Assembly (NCBI GenBank): GCA_019312705.1 | Contig: JAFDCW010000249.1 | Coordinates: 3,139-9,816 of the forward strand | Source of the DNA: Deltaproteobacteria bacterium | Lineage (GTDB): Bacteria > Myxococcota > Polyangia > Polyangiales > B10-G4 | Reading direction: 5' to 3' | DNA length: 6,678 nt | Shown: piece by piece, positions 1 through 6,578 of the stretch | Position numbering within the stretch: position 1 is the stretch's first letter | Layout of the letters: the number at the start of each line of letters is the position of its first letter | Program-made: the position numbers and the translations under genes | The notes under the pieces: generated by a model | The model's input: only the letters and a program-made list of their open reading frames with translations | What the model was told of the DNA's origin: nothing | Database searches by the model: none

Positions 1-807
1 GATAGGCTGCGCGTCGAGTTCGACACCGTCATCGAAGGCTGGGGAGTCCAGAAGGACCTCACGGTCACACCGCAGGACATCGTCGTGCGCAACGTCACCG
101 CCATCGGCGACTACCGCGTCGGCAAGATCGAAGTCCCGCGCAACATGAACAACGTGCTCAGCTTGCGCCTCGGGGGGGCCCTCGCGGTCGATCAGGACCA
201 ACGGGTCACAGTGCGCACCGGGATCAACTTCGAGACCAGCGGGTTCAGCGACGAGATGCTCACCCCCCTCACTCTCGACAGCGGCAAGGTGATCCTCGGC
301 GTAGGGGTGGGCTGGGAGATCGTCGACGGCTTCTTCCTCGACGCCAGCTACGGCCACGTCTTCGTCTTCGACCGGGAGGTAACGACCAGCCAGGTACCCC
401 AGACCAATCCCATTCGCCCCGGGCCGGTCGAAGGGGCGCCCGGAACCGACGGGCCGGTCTACGTCGGCAACGGCACCTACGCGATGAACGCCAATCAGTT
501 CGGCATCGGCATGCGCTGGAATCTCGACGGTGGGCCGCGGGCGCGGGCCGCCCGAGAGGCCGAGCAAGAGGCGCCGCCACCGACAGAGGCCGAACAGACC
601 CCCGAGGCCGAACAGGCCCCCGAGGCCGAACAGGCCCCCGAAGCGGAGCCGGAGCCGGAACCGACGCGCGAAGCCGAAACGACCGCGGAGCCCGAAGGCG
701 ACCCGACCCCCGAAGGCGAGCCGGAACCCGAATCGGGCGCGGAATCCGAGAGCGGTTCCGAAGGAGCGCCCTGGTATTATCGCCGAGGCCGCCGCCAAGG
801 GCAGTGA
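1..807 (+). CDS. FadL/OmpP1-family outer-membrane transport protein, 3' part, with acidic C-terminal tail
   Basis: The frame is open from base 1, so the 5' end lies outside the window; 268 codons are visible before TGA at 805-807. Family members are outer-membrane beta-barrels that take up long-chain fatty acids or other hydrophobic compounds. The visible part reads as the last strands of such a barrel: alternating polar/hydrophobic segments (LSLRLGGALAV, VTVRTGINFETS), a 'TPLTLDSGKVILGVGVGWEI' block typical of the family, 'LDASYGHVFVFDR', a long loop with NPIRPGP and VGNGTY, and a final strand FGIGMRW ending at about base 519. The family assignment comes from recognising this pattern; substrate cannot be told. 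After the barrel come about 95 hydrophilic residues rich in Glu, Pro and Ala, ending in WYYRRGRRQGQ. A tail after the last strand is unusual, because barrel proteins normally end at or near it. The next gene starts 138 bases downstream behind its own promoter-like sequence, so co-transcription is not required. Confidence 0.8.
   Translation, partial: DRLRVEFDTVIEGWGVQKDLTVTPQDIVVRNVTAIGDYRVGKIEVPRNMNNVLSLRLGGALAVDQDQRVTVRTGINFETSGFSDEMLTPLTLDSGKVILGVGVGWEIVDGFFLDASYGHVFVFDREVTTSQVPQTNPIRPGPVEGAPGTDGPVYVGNGTYAMNANQFGIGMRWNLDGGPRARAAREAEQEAPPPTEAEQTPEAEQAPEAEQAPEAEPEPEPTREAETTAEPEGDPTPEGEPEPESGAESESGSEGAPWYYRRGRRQGQ
586..639 (+). repeat. Three 18-bp tandem repeats in the tail of the FadL-like gene
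   Basis: Units at 586-603, 604-621 and 622-639 read GAGGCCGAACAGRCCCCC; the last two are identical and the first differs by one base (A for G). Being 18 bp they keep the frame and encode EAEQTP, EAEQAP, EAEQAP. A diverged continuation (EAEPEPEP) follows. The near identity points to recent duplication or slippage within an already acidic, proline-rich tail. Confidence 0.9.
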
Positions 808-852
808 GCACGCCGTGCTCGCCATGCCGTGACCCGTGAGCACTCAGTGCCC
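804..852. promoter_or_regulatory. Tandem 15-bp palindromes, candidate activator binding sites
   Basis: Site 1 (806-820) is GAGCACGCCGTGCTC, a perfect palindrome of 7-bp arms around one central base, overlapping the stop codon of the FadL-like gene. Site 2 (838-852) is GAGCACTCAGTGCCC and matches site 1 at 12 of 15 positions, with a perfect GCACT-C-AGTGC core. Both are preceded by GT, so the octamer GTGAGCAC recurs at 804 and 836. The centres are 32 bp apart, about three helical turns, so the sites would face the same side of the DNA. Measured from the predicted transcription start near 932 they sit at about -119 and -87, the usual range for upstream activating sequences of sigma-54 enhancer-binding proteins. 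The palindromes and spacing are seen directly; their role as protein-binding sites is inferred. A transcript hairpin is the alternative reading, but no T-run follows. Confidence 0.5.
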
Positions 853-905
853 ACCCGAAGAGCGCCAATAGGCTAAAACCCCAATTTCCTGTGCCCACAT
901 CGGCG

Positions 906-921
906 TGGCACGGGTGATGCT
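906..921 (+). promoter_or_regulatory. Candidate sigma-54 (RpoN) -24/-12 promoter
   Basis: The sequence TGGCACG-GGTG-ATGCT matches the sigma-54 consensus TGGCACG-N4-TTGCW at 11 of 12 defined positions, including the essential GG (907-908) and GC (919-920) with the required spacing; the one mismatch is A at 917. Counting the C of the GC as -12 puts transcription start near 932. That gives a 14-base leader holding GGAGG (937-941) and the ATG at 946, a compact and workable arrangement. It would drive the DUF2339-DUF3999 operon, and such promoters depend strictly on an ATP-hydrolysing activator bound upstream. The AT-richer stretch 866-892 lies between it and the palindromes, where bending would be needed, though I find no convincing IHF site there. 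Confidence 0.6.
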
Positions 922-936
922 CCTTCGGTCGCCTAC

Positions 937-941
937 GGAGG
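937..941 (+). promoter_or_regulatory. Ribosome binding site deciding the DUF2339 start
   Basis: GGAGG at 937-941 lies 4 bases before ATG at 946 and only 1 base before the in-frame TTG at 943. The ATG is therefore the more plausible start. Confidence 0.7.
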
Positions 942-945
942 GTTG

Positions 946-3900
946 ATGGAAGAGCTAGTCATCGCGCTGATTTTCCTCGGGGTCCCCCTGATCTGTTTGA
1001 TCGGCCTCGTGGCGCTCGTCCGCGTCGTTTTTCAGAAGACCGCCTTCGAGGCACGCAGCGCCGCCCTCGAAGAGGAGCTCGCCCTCCTACGTTCCCAGGG
1101 CGCCCAGGCCGTCGAGCGCCTCGTCGCCCTCGAAGCCTGGGCCAACGCGCGCCTGGCCGCCGAGCAGGAAGCCCGCGAGCGCGGCCAGGTCGTCGGATTC
1201 GTCGACCCGGCCGAGAGCCAACCGCCGGCGCAAGCAGCCAGTGAGCAGACTGTCCCCGAGCGGACCGCTACGTCCGGCGCCGTGCACGTTGGAGCAGCAG
1301 CCGTGCACGCGGTCGACGACATTGTGGTCGCGCGGCCGGCCACGGCAGCCGCGGAGGTGACGGCGGAGCGAGGGAGCGTGGCGGTTTCCGACGCCGCTTC
1401 CGACGCCGCTTCCGTTCCCGTTGCCGACACCGTTTCCGTGTCCGACGCCGTTTCCGACACCGTTCCCGTTCCCGTTCCCGTTCCCGTTCCCGTTCCCGTT
1501 CCCGTTCCCGTTCCCGTTCCCGTTTCCGCTCCCGTTTCCGTTTCCGTTTCCGTTTCCGCTCCCGCTCCCGCTCCCGCTACCGCTCCCGCTCCTGCTCCCG
1601 CTCCCGCTCCCGCTTCCGTGGCCGTTCCCACGGCCGAAGCCGTCCGCCCTGCACCCGCCGCCCCCGGCGCCCCTCCGCCCGGCCAGCCCCCCGGCCAGCC
1701 CCCGACACCGCAAGATCCCCCGACGCCCAAAGAGCCGATCAACTGGGAGCAGTGGCTCGGTGTGCGCGGCGCTGCGGCCGCCGGCGCCCTGGTCCTGGTC
1801 ATCGCAGGGCTCTACTTCTTCAAGTACTCCGTCGACCACGGTCTGCTCACGACGACGCTCCGGGTGGTCCTCGGCACGGCCCTGGGCACCGGCTGCATCA
1901 TCGCGTCCGAGCTGCCCCTCCGGAAGCGCTACGCCGTTCTCGCTGACTGGGTCGGTGGCGCCGGCGTCGCCATCCTCTATCTCTCGTTCTGGGCCGCCGC
2001 GGCCCGCTACGACCTCGTCCCCATCCCCGTGGGCTTCGGCCTCATGGCCGCCGTGACCGCTCTCGCCTGCGCGCTCTCCGTCCGACACAAGGCGCTGCCC
2101 ATCGCCGTCCTCGGCCTCCTCGGGGGCTTCGCCACGCCGACGCTCCTGTCCACCGGGAGCGACCGGCCCATCGCCCTTTTCAGCTACCTGCTGCTCCTCG
2201 ACGGCGCCCTGCTCTTCGTCGCTCACCGACGCCGGTGGCCGGCCCTCGCGCTCCTAGGCCTCGGCGGCACGACCCTCTACCAGATGACCTGGATCTTCGC
2301 GAAGATGGGCCCGGACCGCATCTTCCTCGGCATCGGGGTCCTCGCGGTATTCGGAGTGCTCTTCGCCTTCGTCCCCGCCGGAAAGGACGCTCGGGACGGG
2401 GACGGCAAACCCGCCAAGGGCGCCGTCGTCATGCGCCTCACCCGCGCACTCGCGGTCCTCGCGCCCTTCGCCTTCGCGCTCTTCTTCGCCGCAGACGCCA
2501 ACCTCGGGCCGTGGTTCTATCCGACCGGCGGTCTCCTGTTGATGCTCTCGGCGGGGGCCCTCTTCGTCGCACACCGGGAAGGCCTGCCGGTCCTCGGCCT
2601 CGTCGCTGCCGCCGCCTCGGTCGGCGTGCTCGCGGTCTTCCTCACCGGCCAAACGCCGTCGACGCTCCTCGGGGTACTCGAGGTGGTCGGCTTCGGCGCC
2701 CTCCTCGCTGTGCTCTACCAGGTCGCCCTCGAGCGCGACCCGACACGCTCCGTCGAGCTCGGCCTCGGCGCCCTGCTCACCGCCGCCGCGCCCCTCGGGC
2801 TCACCGCCCTCGCCGCCGTCGCTACCCCCACCGTGAGCCTCTATCCGTGGCTGGCCGGGTGGGCCCTCTCGAGCGCGCTCATCTATCGCCAGGGGACCTT
2901 CCCCGGCCGGTCGCTCCTAGTCGTCGTCGCCCCAATCGGCACGGCCCTCGCCCTCGCCATCTACTCTGTCGGCCGGGCTCCCATCGCCCACCTGCGAGGC
3001 CTCGAGGCGACCGACCCGTCGGTGACGACCCTGCTCGCGATATTGCTCGGCGCCGTGACTGTCTTCTCCTTTGTCCCGCGCATCCCCCGCCTGCTCCCGG
3101 AGCCGCTCCAAAAGCACGCGACCATCGGCGCGATCCTCGCCGTGCTCATCGTCTTCTTCGCATTCGGCGTCAGCCCCGAAAGCACCGGCCTACCGCTCGT
3201 CGCCCTGGTCGCCGGCGCCCTGCTCTTTCAGCTCGTCGGCAGCCTCAACGCGGCCCGGCTGCACGGCGGCTGGCTCTTCGCGCTGCACTTCGTCGCAGCG
3301 ATTGTGCTCAGCATCATCGCCGGCGACCCGCGCCTCGCCGGCCAACAGGGAGCCCTGGTCTTCGGCGGCACCGTCGCCGCGTTCTTGCTCGCCCTCGCCG
3401 CGCCCCATCTGTCCCCGCGTTTGCTGCGAGACCCCTGGGCGCACCGGGCCGCAGCCGTCGCCGGCCCGCTCTTCTTCCTCGCCCTGTACCACACCTTCGA
3501 CGTCACCTTCGGGGACTCGGCGGTCGGCGTCCTGCCCCTCGGCCTCGCGGCAGCCGCCCTCGGGGCGCTCGTCCTGGCCAAGGGCCAACTCCCGGCGGCT
3601 GAGCCCGCCCGACGCGTCTCGATCGTGTGGTTCGCCGCCATCGTCGCGGGCTTCGTGACCCTCGCCATCCCGCTCCAGCTCGACCGGGAGTGGATCACCG
3701 TCGCCTGGGCCCTCGAAGGCGCGGCCCTCATCGGCCTCTACGTCCGCCTCGAACACCCCGGCCTCAAGTACATTGGCGTTGGCCTGCTCACGGTGGTCAC
3801 CGTGCGTCTCGTCGCCAACCCCTACCTCCTCGACTACCACCTGCGCGCCGAACTCCCGGGGGTGGTCTGGCTCAGCTACACCTTCCTCGTCCCAGCTGCG

Positions 3901-4380
3901 TGCCTCATCGCCGCCCACTTCATCATGTGGCGCCACGGCCCCCGCCTGATGACATCCTGGGAGCGCTCCTTCTTCAACCCCCAGCACCGCATCCCGGCCC
4001 GGGGCGCGGCCATCGCGGCCATCGTCGTCATCTTCGTCTACCTGAACCTCGTCGTGTTCGACGTCTTCGGGAACGGGCCTTCGCTCACCATCCCGACGGA
4101 TCACATGATGGCCCGGGATCTCACGACGTCCTTGGTCTGGACGCTCTACGGTCTGAGTCTGCTTGCCCTCGGCGTCGGCATTCGCTCGACGGGTCTCCGG
4201 GCGATGAGCCTCGCCCTCTTCTTACTGACGGCGGCGAAGGTTTTCCTCTACGACCTGAGCCACCTCGAGGATCTCTACCGTGTGGCGTCTCTGGTGGGCC
4301 TGGCGATGTCCCTCATCATCGTCTCCCTCGCCTATCAACGCTTCGTCTTCCGGACACCGCCGAAGGGAGTGAGCAAGTGA
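946..4380 (+). CDS. DUF2339 giant polytopic membrane protein with Val-Pro repeat linker
   Basis: This gene encodes 1144 residues from the ATG at 946. Residues 1-28 (MEELVIALIFLGVPLICLIG...) form an N-terminal membrane helix followed by basic residues. A likely short coiled coil follows at about 32-75 (Ala/Glu/Leu-rich, AALEEELALL), then a long Pro/Ala/Val linker to about 265. The DUF2339 core begins at about 266 with INWEQWLGVRGAAAAGALVL and FFKYSVDHG, matching the family's W-LG...F-KY opening. The rest is almost continuous hydrophobic segments, probably more than 20 helices. The C-terminal family signatures are WALEGAALIGL, then LVWTLYGLSLLALGVGIRS and AAKVFLYDLSHLEDLYRVAS near the end. No enzymatic motif was recognised and the family's function is unknown. 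By the positive-inside rule, the coiled coil and linker are probably cytoplasmic. The gene overlaps the downstream DUF3999 gene by one base, which points to one operon and joint function. The linker's GTT codons stand out against the GTC/GTG preference elsewhere. Confidence 0.9.
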   Translation: MEELVIALIFLGVPLICLIGLVALVRVVFQKTAFEARSAALEEELALLRSQGAQAVERLVALEAWANARLAAEQEARERGQVVGFVDPAESQPPAQAASEQTVPERTATSGAVHVGAAAVHAVDDIVVARPATAAAEVTAERGSVAVSDAASDAASVPVADTVSVSDAVSDTVPVPVPVPVPVPVPVPVPVPVSAPVSVSVSVSAPAPAPATAPAPAPAPAPASVAVPTAEAVRPAPAAPGAPPPGQPPGQPPTPQDPPTPKEPINWEQWLGVRGAAAAGALVLVIAGLYFFKYSVDHGLLTTTLRVVLGTALGTGCIIASELPLRKRYAVLADWVGGAGVAILYLSFWAAAARYDLVPIPVGFGLMAAVTALACALSVRHKALPIAVLGLLGGFATPTLLSTGSDRPIALFSYLLLLDGALLFVAHRRRWPALALLGLGGTTLYQMTWIFAKMGPDRIFLGIGVLAVFGVLFAFVPAGKDARDGDGKPAKGAVVMRLTRALAVLAPFAFALFFAADANLGPWFYPTGGLLLMLSAGALFVAHREGLPVLGLVAAAASVGVLAVFLTGQTPSTLLGVLEVVGFGALLAVLYQVALERDPTRSVELGLGALLTAAAPLGLTALAAVATPTVSLYPWLAGWALSSALIYRQGTFPGRSLLVVVAPIGTALALAIYSVGRAPIAHLRGLEATDPSVTTLLAILLGAVTVFSFVPRIPRLLPEPLQKHATIGAILAVLIVFFAFGVSPESTGLPLVALVAGALLFQLVGSLNAARLHGGWLFALHFVAAIVLSIIAGDPRLAGQQGALVFGGTVAAFLLALAAPHLSPRLLRDPWAHRAAAVAGPLFFLALYHTFDVTFGDSAVGVLPLGLAAAALGALVLAKGQLPAAEPARRVSIVWFAAIVAGFVTLAIPLQLDREWITVAWALEGAALIGLYVRLEHPGLKYIGVGLLTVVTVRLVANPYLLDYHLRAELPGVVWLSYTFLVPAACLIAAHFIMWRHGPRLMTSWERSFFNPQHRIPARGAAIAAIVVIFVYLNLVVFDVFGNGPSLTIPTDHMMARDLTTSLVWTLYGLSLLALGVGIRSTGLRAMSLALFLLTAAKVFLYDLSHLEDLYRVASLVGLAMSLIIVSLAYQRFVFRTPPKGVSK
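1384..1629 (+). repeat. In-frame hexanucleotide repeat tract encoding Val-Pro/Val-Ser/Ala-Pro
   Basis: The core, 1462-1521, is ten perfect tandem copies of GTTCCC (Val-Pro x10, about residues 173-192). It is followed to 1629 by variants GTTTCC, GCTCCC, GCTACC, GCTCCT and GCTTCC (Val-Ser, Ala-Pro, Ala-Thr, Ala-Ser). It is preceded from 1384 by more irregular units encoding Val/Ala-Ser and Asp-Ala/Thr pairs. The period of 6 keeps the reading frame, so copy-number change would alter linker length without breaking the gene. Homogeneous runs flanked by degenerate copies are the usual mark of slippage expansion. Confidence 0.95.
4365..4369 (+). promoter_or_regulatory. Ribosome binding site of the DUF3999 gene inside the DUF2339 coding end
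   Basis: GGGAG at 4365-4369 lies 10 bases before the ATG at 4380, which shares its A with the preceding TGA (4378-4380). The arrangement allows both re-initiation by terminating ribosomes and direct loading. Confidence 0.6.
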
Positions 4381-6530
4381 TGACCGACCGAAACACAGCG
4401 ACAACCACAGGACTGCTTCTATCGCTGGCATTGATGCTGTCGACCTTCGGAACGCTGCCCACGCCCGCGGCGGCCCAGGCTCCGGGCGCCGGTGACACCG
4501 CCTCGCTGCTTCCCCGGGAAGCCGCGGTGCGCATCGGCGCCGCCGGTCTCCACCAGATCCCCCTCGGTGCCCGCGTGCTCAGTGAGAGTCATCCGGACCT
4601 CCGGGACGTGCGCCTCTTCGACGCAGCCGGCAACGAGGTCCCATGGCTGCTCGCGGCCGCCATGCCGGTGCGCCCCACTGTCGCCGCCGTGTCCCTCGTT
4701 CCCACCGAGGCGACGCAGGAGCTCCGGGAGACCGAGTTCCAGCGCCCGACCTACCATGAGAGCTTCGTCGTCAATCTTCCGCCGGTACCCGCGGACGCGA
4801 CCGGCTGGGACATCGTGGTGGCCACCGACCAACAGGAACTGACCCGGCGCTACACCGTCTTCGAGGTCGTCGACGGCGGGGCCCCCATCCAGCGGGGCGA
4901 GGGGACGGTATTTCGCTTCTTGGGGCCGCTCCGGCAACGGCTGACCATGCCCGTCGGCGTAAGGGCCGGGAAATTCTCGGTGACCTTCGAGGGCGAGGGC
5001 GAGGGCTACCTCACGCCGATTCTCTCCGCGATGGCAACGCGCCCCCGGGTCAGTGCGCCGACCGTCGACGTCCCCCTCACCATCGAGAGCGTCGATCACG
5101 ACGGAGGCGAAACCGTGCTGACGTTTCGACGCCCCCGGGGCCTCGTGCCCTCGAAGCTCCAGTTCCAGACGTCGACGGCAACCTTCCACCGGCGCGTGCA
5201 AGTCCGGGACCTCGGGCCCGGGAGCGAGGCTCGCGACCTCGGGAACGGTGTCATCTACCGCATCCCCGAGCTCGAGAGGGCGGGCGAACTCGACATGCGC
5301 CTCGGACCCGCCCGGGGCGACCTCCTCCAGGTACGCGTCGCCGACGGAGACGCCCAGGCGCTTTCCGACCTGCGGGTCACGGCGGTCATCGAACAACCGA
5401 TCCTCATCGCGCACCTCGAAGGCGACGCCATCCTGCGCTTCGGTGGCGGACGGCTTCGGCCCCCGAGGTACGACCTCCAGCGCCTCGCTCGGACCGCCCT
5501 CGGGCGGGACCTCGCCCGTCACGAACTGCCGCAGGCGGACGTCTCTCCGCCCCGCCCCAACCCAACCTACGACCACCGTCCGGCCCTGGGTTGGGCCATG
5601 CATCCCGGAGCCGACGTCGAGTCATTCAAATATCTGAGGTCGCGCTCGCTGCCCCTCGACCCCGGCATCGAGGGGCTGTCCCGGGTCCGATTGACGGCCG
5701 AGGACCTCGCGGCCCTCGAGGCGACCCTCAGTGACCTGCGCGTCGCCGACCTCGCGGGCCATCAATGGCCCTACCTGGTCGAAGGGGACGCCGCCATCGA
5801 GGACGTCGCTCGGTACCCCGACCGCGAGGCCCACGAGGACGGCAGCGAATATGAGGCCGTGTTCGCTGCCCGCGACGTCCCCGTGGACCGCGTCACCATC
5901 CGAACGACCGCGGCCTTTGTCGATCGGGACTTTGTGCTCTACGGGCAGATCGGCGAAGAGCCCGAAGAGGAGCTCAGCCGGGGCCGCCTCTCGAGGCGCC
6001 CCGAGAGCGACGACGAACTTCTCATCGCGATCCAAGGTGTGAGGACCCAGCGCCTACGCCTCGTCGTGCACGACGGCGGGGACGCGCCCCTGCCCGATCT
6101 CGAGATCGTCGCCGGAGTCCCGGTCCCCGACCTCTACGTCGCCGCGCCGACCGGAGAGTATCGGTTGTTGCTCGGCAGCCCCGAGGTGCCGGCGCCCACC
6201 TACGAGGTGCGCCGGGCCCGGGAGCTCATGCTCTCGGTCCCCGCCGCCGACGCCCAGCCGGGCCCCCTCCTGAGCAACTCCGACTATCTGCCCCCAAGGC
6301 AGCCGCTACACCTCGAGGCTTGGCTGCTCTGGGCGGTGTTGATCCTGTCCATCTTGGTGCTCGCCGCCCTGACGCTCCGGGCCACTCGGAACGAAACTCC
6401 GGAGGGCACGGCCGGAGCCCCCCCCCAGGCGCCGCCGGAAGGCGGCCCGGCGGAAAGTCCGACGGAAAATCCGGAGTCGGGTCCGGAACTTGAAGCGACC
6501 CGTCCCGCCGGCGGCCCTGCGGACGTTTGA
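4380..6530 (+). CDS. DUF3999 periplasmic protein with C-terminal membrane anchor
   Basis: This gene encodes 716 residues from the ATG at 4380. The reading frame stays open far upstream inside the DUF2339 gene, but the start is fixed by the ribosome binding site, the TGATG overlap and the signal peptide beginning there. Residues 1-32 are a Sec signal (LLLSLALMLSTFG core, PAAA-Q cleavage). The N-terminal domain carries DLRDVRLFDAAGNEVPW (73-89), a typical DUF3999 motif. The middle is beta-rich, and the family's late block appears as GEYRLLLGSPEVPAPTYEV (592-610). One membrane helix follows at about 648-666 (WLLWAVLILSILVLAALTL), then RATR and a 46-residue Pro/Glu/Gly tail probably in the cytoplasm. 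No catalytic motif is recognised. Function is unknown; as partner of the DUF2339 protein it probably forms the periplasmic face of a shared inner-membrane complex. It is presumably expressed from the promoter before DUF2339. Confidence 0.87.
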   Translation: MTDRNTATTTGLLLSLALMLSTFGTLPTPAAAQAPGAGDTASLLPREAAVRIGAAGLHQIPLGARVLSESHPDLRDVRLFDAAGNEVPWLLAAAMPVRPTVAAVSLVPTEATQELRETEFQRPTYHESFVVNLPPVPADATGWDIVVATDQQELTRRYTVFEVVDGGAPIQRGEGTVFRFLGPLRQRLTMPVGVRAGKFSVTFEGEGEGYLTPILSAMATRPRVSAPTVDVPLTIESVDHDGGETVLTFRRPRGLVPSKLQFQTSTATFHRRVQVRDLGPGSEARDLGNGVIYRIPELERAGELDMRLGPARGDLLQVRVADGDAQALSDLRVTAVIEQPILIAHLEGDAILRFGGGRLRPPRYDLQRLARTALGRDLARHELPQADVSPPRPNPTYDHRPALGWAMHPGADVESFKYLRSRSLPLDPGIEGLSRVRLTAEDLAALEATLSDLRVADLAGHQWPYLVEGDAAIEDVARYPDREAHEDGSEYEAVFAARDVPVDRVTIRTTAAFVDRDFVLYGQIGEEPEEELSRGRLSRRPESDDELLIAIQGVRTQRLRLVVHDGGDAPLPDLEIVAGVPVPDLYVAAPTGEYRLLLGSPEVPAPTYEVRRARELMLSVPAADAQPGPLLSNSDYLPPRQPLHLEAWLLWAVLILSILVLAALTLRATRNETPEGTAGAPPQAPPEGGPAESPTENPESGPELEATRPAGGPADV

Positions 6531-6543
6531 GGCAGTCCGGCGG

Positions 6544-6572
6544 TTCGCGAGGGCCAAGGGCTGCGCTATGCT
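6544..6572 (+). promoter_or_regulatory. Possible housekeeping promoter before the lipoprotein gene
   Basis: TATGCT at 6567-6572 matches the -10 consensus at 4 of 6 positions. The hexamer 17 bases upstream (TTCGCG, 6544-6549) matches the -35 consensus weakly, at 3 of 6. Transcription would begin about 7 bases after the -10, at or next to the A of the ATG at 6579. Together with the lack of a well-placed ribosome binding site, this would suit a leaderless transcript. The evidence is weak on its own, and read-through from the DUF3999 gene only 48 bases upstream is equally possible. Confidence 0.3.
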
Positions 6573-6578
6573 GCCCCG

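Noticed and set aside
806..820. GAGCACG-C-CGTGCTC as an intrinsic terminator of the FadL-like gene
   Set aside because: The loop is too small when fully paired, no T-run follows, it overlaps the stop codon, and a second copy 32 bp downstream fits a binding site better. A terminator role is not excluded.
869..874. TAGGCT as a sigma-70 -10 element for the DUF2339 gene
   Set aside because: No acceptable -35 hexamer lies 16-18 bases upstream; the sigma-54 match is far stronger. It could still be a weak second promoter.
943..948. TTG at 943 as the DUF2339 start
   Set aside because: It is only 1 base from the GGAGG; the ATG at 946 has better spacing and a better start codon.
1462..1611. Short-period repeats as a CRISPR array
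   Set aside because: The unit is 6 bp with no spacers and stays in frame within a coding region.
1087..2226. Long antisense open frame (also 3190-4104, 4419-5603 and 269-898 on the - strand)
   Set aside because: Long open frames opposite genes are expected at this GC content. Their products are low-complexity (Gly-Asn or Glu/Gly/Arg-rich) with no recognisable domain.
2235..3602. Open + strand frame of 455 codons within the DUF2339 gene
   Set aside because: The product is Arg/Pro-rich with no domain, and the DUF2339 frame in the same region matches its family throughout.
3627..4379. Upstream extension of the DUF3999 reading frame by 251 codons
   Set aside because: It lies entirely inside the DUF2339 gene in another frame and has an Arg/Pro/His-rich composition typical of shadow frames. 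The signal peptide and ribosome binding site fix the start at 4380.
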